Shown piece after piece: positions 59,322-64,000 of a DNA stretch of 64,000 bases. This DNA is from Rufibacter sp. XAAS-G3-1 (GTDB lineage Bacteria > Bacteroidota > Bacteroidia > Cytophagales > Hymenobacteraceae), in assembly GCF_013623775.1 (NCBI RefSeq), contig NZ_JABFAM010000008.1, forward strand, positions 276,011 to 340,010, in the 5' to 3' direction. Numbering within the stretch: the stretch's first letter is position 1; every line of letters begins with the position of its first letter. The notes beneath the pieces are model-generated. The model saw only the letters and a program-made list of their open reading frames with translations. It ran no database searches and had not been told where the DNA came from. A program made the position numbers and the translations under genes.

Positions 59322-61250
59322 ATGAAGTCAAGCCTTACCCGTTCGTTCCTGCTTTTTCTACTGCTGTGTGCCTTCTCCAGCCAAGCCCAAGACATGATTC
59401 AGACCCGTTTGGCGTACAATTACTTAGATAAGTATGAGTTCACAGATGAGTGGCAGTACCTGACCACCGACATGTATTTGCTCAACGCGGGGCAGTTCTC
59501 CAGAGTGATCAATGAAATGGAGCAGGGTACCACCAGAGCCCGCCGCCGCGATTATATAAATTTAGAGTCCTTGTTTATTTCGGCGCAGCTCAAGAACGCC
59601 AAACTTTTTGGGCAGGAACCGGTGGTGTACCCGTTGTATAATTTCGCCCTGCAAGGGGCAAGTGACAAGAAAAACTACTCGACACTTATCTCAGATAACA
59701 TTGAGTCCATCCGGATCATTGACAAACTGCCCCTGGCCGCCGATGAGCGCAACATAGACGCCAACGTAGAGGCCCGGCTTTTCACCTCAGACAGCCGCGA
59801 GGTGTTCTTCAACATCATTGCAAACCAACTCACTAATATTTCCAAATTGATGACGCCCCAAGCCGCTATGCTTTCGTTGGTGGGCGAGTTCGGGAACCTC
59901 ATCAGAAATACCGCCCAGCGCAAAGAATACAAGTTCAGCTCCACCATCAGGCTGTACGAAGGGCAGAATTTTGACACCCGGCTGCACTCAGTGCGGGTGT
60001 ACGTGTTTGTGCCTTCTTTTGCGAAACTACCCGCGTTACGCACCCCCCGGCTCACCGAGTTGCTGAGCAACAGCCCGCAGGGATTTGAGCGGCAGAAACT
60101 GGAGGCGGCGCTTAACTTCAAAGACTACCCGGTGCTGGTGGTGGCCAATTACAAATCACTCTACAAGATGGATGCCCTGTCTGGCAGCGACATCACCTCA
60201 GAAACCATTGAGCGCCGCCGCGTGCGCATTGAGCAGGCCTACACCGCCGGGCTGGTCACCGACGACGCCTACAAGCAGGAAAAGCTCTTCGTGGAGTTTC
60301 TGCGCAATTTCAGCGACCTGAAGCAGAACCTGAACAACTACCGCCTCAACTACAAAAACAACAGCCCCGAGGCCAATGCCAAAACGCTGTTCACGGTGGT
60401 GCAGGACTACAAACGCCTGAAAACGCTGGCCTACCAACGCGACCGCGAGTTCTCCCGCAACCACACCTACCAGCGCATTTTCAAAAATGAGTACAACTCC
60501 ATCCTGACCAACGCCGACAGCTACCTGGAAACGGACTATAACCTGAAAAACAGCAAGGAAATGGTGAACACCCTGCTGGATCTGGACCAGGAACAGACCA
60601 AAGCCTACACCGTGGCCCAGCGCGAGCAATACCTGAACAAACTCTACTCCGTGGAGTTGCCTAACCCCGAGTTTCTGGCCAGCACCCTGGAAGGGGAAGG
60701 GCTTTACCGCCACCTGACCCGGCTGGAGTCTACCCTGTACAATGATGTGTACGCCAAAGAAGTATCGCGCCTGCGCGATCTGGCCCCTACCGAAGAGAAT
60801 ATCAGTTTCCGGAATACCCTGCTGGAGAAGGCGAACGCCAGTAAATGCCGCAGTTGCCGCGAAGAAGTAAAGCAAGCCGCCCGCCTGTTCAACCAACGCC
60901 TGGAAGAGCAGCAACTGGAGAAGGAAAAGGCAAGGCTACAAGACCTGAACCAGCAGGTAGACAGCAAAATCCTGGCCTACCTGAAACAGGACGACTGCGT
61001 AGAGAACGCCTTCAAAACCCAGTATCCCGCCGATGCCTTACCTGAGTATGTGCAACGTCTGCACGAAAAGAAAGTGGAGCTGAAAAAGCACGTGGCAGAA
61101 CTGGATGCCCTGCACAAAACTCCCCCCAAAGAACTGAAACTGGAGGCCGTACGCGAGCACAACCAGCGCCTCAGCGGGTTCCTGCGCCGTTTAGACCAAG
61201 GCTACGCCGATATCTGCGCAGCCGAAAAGAACCTCTGCGGCTGCGACTAA
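59322..61250 (+). CDS. Hypothetical secreted helical protein, 642 aa
   Basis: Not recognised. A signal peptide (SFLLFLLLCAFSSQAQ) is followed by a mostly helical protein rich in charged residues. The first 250 residues contain TTRARRRDYINLESL and RLYEGQNFDTRLHSVRVYVF; the remainder looks like long helices with many Lys-Glu pairs. Cysteines are concentrated late: SKCRSCREEV near residue 510, DDCVENAF near 560 and a C-terminal CAAEKNLCGCD, suggesting disulfides or a metal site in the periplasm. It has its own promoter candidate and a terminator. Confidence 0.8.
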   Translation: MKSSLTRSFLLFLLLCAFSSQAQDMIQTRLAYNYLDKYEFTDEWQYLTTDMYLLNAGQFSRVINEMEQGTTRARRRDYINLESLFISAQLKNAKLFGQEPVVYPLYNFALQGASDKKNYSTLISDNIESIRIIDKLPLAADERNIDANVEARLFTSDSREVFFNIIANQLTNISKLMTPQAAMLSLVGEFGNLIRNTAQRKEYKFSSTIRLYEGQNFDTRLHSVRVYVFVPSFAKLPALRTPRLTELLSNSPQGFERQKLEAALNFKDYPVLVVANYKSLYKMDALSGSDITSETIERRRVRIEQAYTAGLVTDDAYKQEKLFVEFLRNFSDLKQNLNNYRLNYKNNSPEANAKTLFTVVQDYKRLKTLAYQRDREFSRNHTYQRIFKNEYNSILTNADSYLETDYNLKNSKEMVNTLLDLDQEQTKAYTVAQREQYLNKLYSVELPNPEFLASTLEGEGLYRHLTRLESTLYNDVYAKEVSRLRDLAPTEENISFRNTLLEKANASKCRSCREEVKQAARLFNQRLEEQQLEKEKARLQDLNQQVDSKILAYLKQDDCVENAFKTQYPADALPEYVQRLHEKKVELKKHVAELDALHKTPPKELKLEAVREHNQRLSGFLRRLDQGYADICAAEKNLCGCD

Positions 61251-61268
61251 CTTGAAGACCGAAGGCCT

Positions 61269-61340
61269 TCGTTTTGGGGCTGTTTTCCAGAAAACAGCCC
61301 CAAAACAGAGAAGCCTCTCCCGCGCGGGAGAGGCTTTTCT
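61269..61340. terminator. Family B palindrome followed by a second terminator hairpin
   Basis: CGTTTTGGGGCTGTTTTC / GAAAACAGCCCCAAAAC (61269-61306) then AAGCCTCTCCCG/CGGGAGAGGCTT with TTCTGTTTC after it (61311-61340), between the convergent 642-residue gene and trxA. Confidence 0.88.
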
Positions 61341-61362
61341 GTTTCTAAGACATGGTTTTAAA

Positions 61363-61689
61363 TTAGGCTAATTGACCGTCTAGTTTTTGGGCCAATACGT
61401 TCTTAGGAACGGCGCCCACTTGTTTGTCAACTACTTGTCCGTTTTTGAAAACCAACAGGGTAGGAATGCTGCGGATACCAAACTTGGCCGAAGTCTGCGG
61501 GTTGGCGTCAACGTCCACTTTTCCTACCACCACGCGGCCTTCATAGTCGCCGGCCAGTTCTTCTACTACCGGGCCTACCATGCGGCAAGGGCCGCACCAC
61601 TCTGCCCAAAAGTCTACCAGAACGGGTTTATCTGAATTAATGATCTCCTCGAAATTGGCATCGGTGATCTCGATTGCTTTATGTGCCAT
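61363..61689 (-). CDS. trxA: Thioredoxin
   Basis: The 108-residue protein is a single-domain thioredoxin: [20 protein letters not shown] contains the WCGPC redox site (Cys32-like pair), [23 protein letters not shown] has the cis-Pro loop, and the length is standard. It reduces disulfides in cytoplasmic proteins and would supply electrons to DsbD, whose gene is about 4 kb away. A -7 box lies at 61735-61742. Confidence 0.98.
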   Translation of the reverse strand: MAHKAIEITDANFEEIINSDKPVLVDFWAEWCGPCRMVGPVVEELAGDYEGRVVVGKVDVDANPQTSAKFGIRSIPTLLVFKNGQVVDKQVGAVPKNVLAQKLDGQLA

Positions 61690-61734
61690 AATTGTCTGTT
61701 TATATAAGTATCATGAATGATGAAAGACGCAGTT

Positions 61735-61742
61735 CAAAAATA
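61735..61742 (-). promoter_or_regulatory. -7 box for trxA
   Basis: On the minus strand TATTTTTG, an exact TAnnTTTG match, about 46 bases before the start codon; the -33 element is not clear. Confidence 0.45.
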
Positions 61743-62266
61743 GAACCAACTCCCTTTGAACAGTAAAACTAACGCATTTGTGTCAGGTTTGTCACTATCC
61801 TTAAGGATACCGTTTTAAGGCCGTTTTCAAAGAAAAAGGCCAAAAACCTAGTATATCTACTGAATCATAGGGAAAAGGTTGGGGCTGAGGAAGAAAGAAG
61901 ATGGAATGACAGATTGGCGGAGCCTTAGACCGCGCCGTAGGCTCGCTTTCCCCTAAATCAAACCCTTGTAGATGCCGCTCTGCCAGGCTGGATTTGCCCT
62001 TGTGACGGGGAAAGGACAGTTGGCAAATAGCGGAAAGTACTGAGTAAAACCAGTAGCCAGCACCCGTTCCAGGATTCTACGCCGGAAGAGCGGCGAGCAG
62101 ATTGAACAAAAGCTGTCCTCAATGCTGTAACCCTGTTCGGGATTGATGCCTCCGGAAGAGCGGAGTTTTTAAGTTATCTTGTGATTTCTAAAACTTAAAC
62201 GCCTTGCAAAGGGTAGAAAACCAACAGAAACCTATTTGCTTTATATCTGATAAACGCCTTTTCGCC
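61743..62266. other. Spacer upstream of the J-domain gene
   Basis: A family B copy lies at about 61812-61847 (GTTTTAAGGCCGTTTTC/GAAAAAGGCCAAAAAC). Between 62080 and 62170 there are fragments such as CGCCGGAAGAGCGGCG and CTCCGGAAGAGCGGAG, resembling broken ends of family A hairpins. No gene is seen. Confidence 0.6.
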
Positions 62267-63349
62267 ATGGCCAAAGCCAAACCAGCGCAAGAGAGTCTGC
62301 TCCCGCAAATTCAGCAGAAAGAAAAAACCGCCCTTTCTAAGTTGCAGCAGCAATTCAACAGCAAAGTAAAGAAGATTGACAAACTCAAGGCAGACCTGGC
62401 GGAGCGGGTGAGGGTACTGGATGAAATCCGGGCCCGGGTGCAGCAAGAAATCCATCCGCTGGTGCAAGAGCTGGTGCAGAAACGGGTGGAGTACGTGAAA
62501 ATGCTGGATCAAATGTGCGGGTTAGGTTTCTTCCGGAAGAAGGAAAAAGAAAAGCTGGGTTACCTGATAGAAGACCTTTCCTATTCGCTCATCCACAATT
62601 TCGGGGTGGAGGAGATGAAGGCCTATTTTGACAAATACGCCGACATCACCTTTGACGAGGAAGAAGAATTGGCCGATGCCGAAGCCAAGGAAATGACCCA
62701 ATCCCTGCTCAAGAACATGCTGGGGCTAGACGTAGACCTAAAAGACCTGGACGACTTTGGGACGTTGCAGGAAAAGCTGGAGCGGCAAATGCGGGCAGAG
62801 CAGGAGCACCGCGAGGCGCAGCGGGCAACACGCCAGAAGTCAAAAGCCCAGCTGGCCAAAGAAGCCAAAGCCAAAGCCGAGCTCCAGAACATCAGCAAAG
62901 CTACCCGCCGCCTCTACACCGATCTGGTGAAACTGCTGCACCCCGACAAAGAGCAGGACCCCGCCGCCAAAGCCTGGAAAGAGGAGGCCATGAAACAGGT
63001 GACCACCGCCTATAACCAAGATGATTTCTTTGAACTGCTTCGGCTGCAGATGGCATTCATGCACGAGCAAGAGCTGCACCTAGACCGCATCCCCGAAGAG
63101 CAGCTGAAATACTACGTAAAACTGCTCAACGACCAGATACGGGATCTGCAGGAAGAGCATAGCAGCTACTTCTACGGGCCAGATGCCCGGCTCTTCTACA
63201 AATTTGGGGGCACGCCCAAGCAAATGGACGCCAAGTTCCTCCGCGCCAAAAAAGAGATCCAAGCCGAAATGAAGCAGCTCCAGTATGACATCACCGATTT
63301 CAAAGACCCCAAGTTCCTCCGCGAATACCTGAAAGACCTGAAGTTTTAA
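62267..63349 (+). CDS. Coiled-coil protein with C-terminal J-like domain
   Basis: The Met at 62267 (MAKAKPAQESLLPQIQQ) is preferred over the open frame start at 62204, giving 360 residues. The first 80 residues are a coiled coil (KTALSKLQQQFNSKVKKIDK). An acidic middle (FDEEEELADAEAKEM) is followed near residues 215-275 by a J-domain-like helix pair with an intact HPD motif (LYTDLVKLLHPDKEQDP, HPD at about 225-227). The last 80 residues are helical. A J-domain would recruit DnaK; the rest may give substrate or partner specificity. No membrane span or signal peptide. Confidence 0.82.
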   Translation: MAKAKPAQESLLPQIQQKEKTALSKLQQQFNSKVKKIDKLKADLAERVRVLDEIRARVQQEIHPLVQELVQKRVEYVKMLDQMCGLGFFRKKEKEKLGYLIEDLSYSLIHNFGVEEMKAYFDKYADITFDEEEELADAEAKEMTQSLLKNMLGLDVDLKDLDDFGTLQEKLERQMRAEQEHREAQRATRQKSKAQLAKEAKAKAELQNISKATRRLYTDLVKLLHPDKEQDPAAKAWKEEAMKQVTTAYNQDDFFELLRLQMAFMHEQELHLDRIPEEQLKYYVKLLNDQIRDLQEEHSSYFYGPDARLFYKFGGTPKQMDAKFLRAKKEIQAEMKQLQYDITDFKDPKFLREYLKDLKF

Positions 63350-63375
63350 AAGACCTATTTTCGAGTTTGATGGAA

Positions 63376-63420
63376 GGCTGTTTTGAGCCTGTTTTCTGAA
63401 AAGCAGGCCCAAAACGCCTT
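63376..63420. repeat. Family B palindrome after the J-domain gene
   Basis: GTTTTGAGCCTGTTTTC / GAAAAGCAGGCCCAAAAC. Confidence 0.75.
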
Positions 63421-63556
63421 TTTCAAGTCCACCCACCACTTTGTAAATGGCATGATTTTGTGTGTTTCTAGGCTGGGGTAGCGGTTTACCTGCGTTACTA
63501 TCGTCTGCTAGCTGAAAAAGAGTAGGGACGGGGATTTATCAATCCTTTGCTCTCCT

Positions 63557-63725
63557 TTGCTCTTTCGGAGTTCTACCTTTGCTCTTTCGGAGTTCTACTC
63601 CGGAAGCACCCTGCCGGGGAGTTCCACTCCCCTTCTTCTGCAACACCTGCCCGTGGTTCACGGCGGAGTAGGAACTCCGCAGCAGGCAGGTTCGGGAGTA
63701 GAACTCCCGAAAAGCAAAGGAGTAG
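63557..63725 (-). repeat. Family A four-hairpin element, copy 5, near the RAYT gene
   Basis: In reverse orientation: CTTTCGGAGTTCTACTCCGGAAG, GGGGAGTTCCACTCCCC, CGGCGGAGTAGGAACTCCGC and TTCGGGAGTAGAACTCCCGAA follow one another. The start of the first hairpin is preceded by a direct duplication of CTTTGCTCTTTCGGAGTTCT (63557-63598). Confidence 0.88.
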
Positions 63726-63751
63726 GCTTTCAGGGAGTCTATGAAAATATC

Positions 63752-63798
63752 GCTGCTAATGAAGTTCGGGAGTAGGGCTCCCGAACTTCATTAGCAGC
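63752..63798. repeat. Palindrome with perfect 21-base arms upstream of the RAYT gene
   Basis: GCTGCTAATGAAGTTCGGGA (plus one base) and its exact complement with a 5-base loop TAGGG. The inner stem TTCGGGAG/CTCCCGAA is that of the family A hairpins, with longer arms. Confidence 0.92.
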
Positions 63799-63889
63799 AA
63801 AAGAACTCTCCAAAGGGAAAACGCTATTGAAGTACACAACTTAATCATTAAACAGGCATTGCAATAAACCGTACTTCCTCTTAATGTTA

Positions 63890-64000
63890 ATGGGCTTGAA
63901 AAACAAAATCCACGAAGGCTACCTATACTACCTAACCTTAACAGTGGTAGACTGGATAGATGTTTTTACAAGACCCGTTTACAGGCACATCGTTCTAGAG
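63890..64000 (+). CDS. REP-associated tyrosine transposase (RAYT, Y1_Tnp), N-terminus only
   Basis: The first 37 codons, open to the window edge, read IHEGYLYYLTLTVVDWIDVF and TRPVYRHIVLE, which I recognise as the N-terminus of Bacteroidota Y1-type REP-associated transposases (IS200/IS605-related). These enzymes use a tyrosine and an HUH motif to nick single-stranded hairpin DNA; both motifs would lie beyond the edge. The gene is about 90 bases downstream of a hairpin with the family A core, so it is a good candidate for handling these repeats. The identification depends on the short N-terminus only. Confidence 0.72.
   Translation, partial: MGLKNKIHEGYLYYLTLTVVDWIDVFTRPVYRHIVLE

Overview
The window looks like chromosomal DNA of a Bacteroidota bacterium, most likely Cytophagales of the Hymenobacteraceae type (Rufibacter or Pontibacter relatives). 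Supporting signs are a TonB-dependent receptor with an N-terminal carboxypeptidase-regulatory-like domain, several OmpA-type lipoproteins, gene starts without strong Shine-Dalgarno sequences, and -7 boxes of the Bacteroidota form TAnnTTTG in front of several genes. The genus is an inference from gene style, not a computed result.

Layout. 1-6371 is the distal part of a leftward, visibly AT-rich capsule/exopolysaccharide operon (outer-membrane export lipoprotein, Wzc-like tyrosine kinase, flippase, two hexapeptide acyltransferases, a GT32-like glycosyltransferase cut by the window edge). It ends abruptly at a terminator and a tRNA-Arg gene (6822-6898), after which base composition becomes balanced. 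6976-28908 carries housekeeping and envelope genes: a TVP38-like membrane protein, a cystathionine gamma-synthase-type enzyme, an Old-Yellow-Enzyme, a MaoC hydratase, three OmpA-family lipoproteins, accD, an endonuclease III-like glycosylase, a TonB receptor, a radical SAM protein, a gamma-carbonic anhydrase and a hydrolase. 29145-52828 is a long glycan gene cluster: GH39-like proteins (one fused to a CDP-paratose-2-epimerase-like domain), a GT9-like protein, a pyruvyl transferase translationally coupled to an FrhB-like iron-sulfur protein, a GH5-like protein, a methyltransferase, a polysaccharide deacetylase, a DUF1080 protein, four glycosyltransferases (three CgeB-like paralogues), a Gfo/Idh oxidoreductase, an MDR dehydrogenase, a rhamnose-epimerase-like enzyme and an internally deleted SDR. 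A Pycsar-type membrane effector without a visible cyclase sits inside it. 53302-63349 returns to general functions: a CorC-type protein, DsbD, DUF4385, thioredoxin and unknown envelope proteins. A RAYT-type (REP-associated tyrosine transposase) gene begins at 63890 and runs off the end.

The most striking feature is the spacers. Almost every gap carries palindromic DNA of several families: (A) a ~200-bp element of four consecutive hairpins with a common core GGAGT...ACTCC, five copies plus one copy in which the core has changed on both sides of the stems to GGATT...AATCC; (B) dozens of short palindromes built on GGCTGTTTTC/GAAAACAGCC, some with locus-specific outer arms and some followed by T runs so that they probably terminate transcription; (C) inverted pairs of CCCCCTTTGAAGGGGG, one bounded by AACGTGAACTCGG terminal repeats; (D) three ~90-bp fold-back elements starting GTCATCCTGAAAGGA; (E) perfect palindromes around GGACAGGTCGCGACCTGTCC. 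Family A copies sit inside family C palindromes, and the RAYT gene next to family A DNA offers a candidate mobiliser. All functional statements come from reading motifs by eye; no searches were run.
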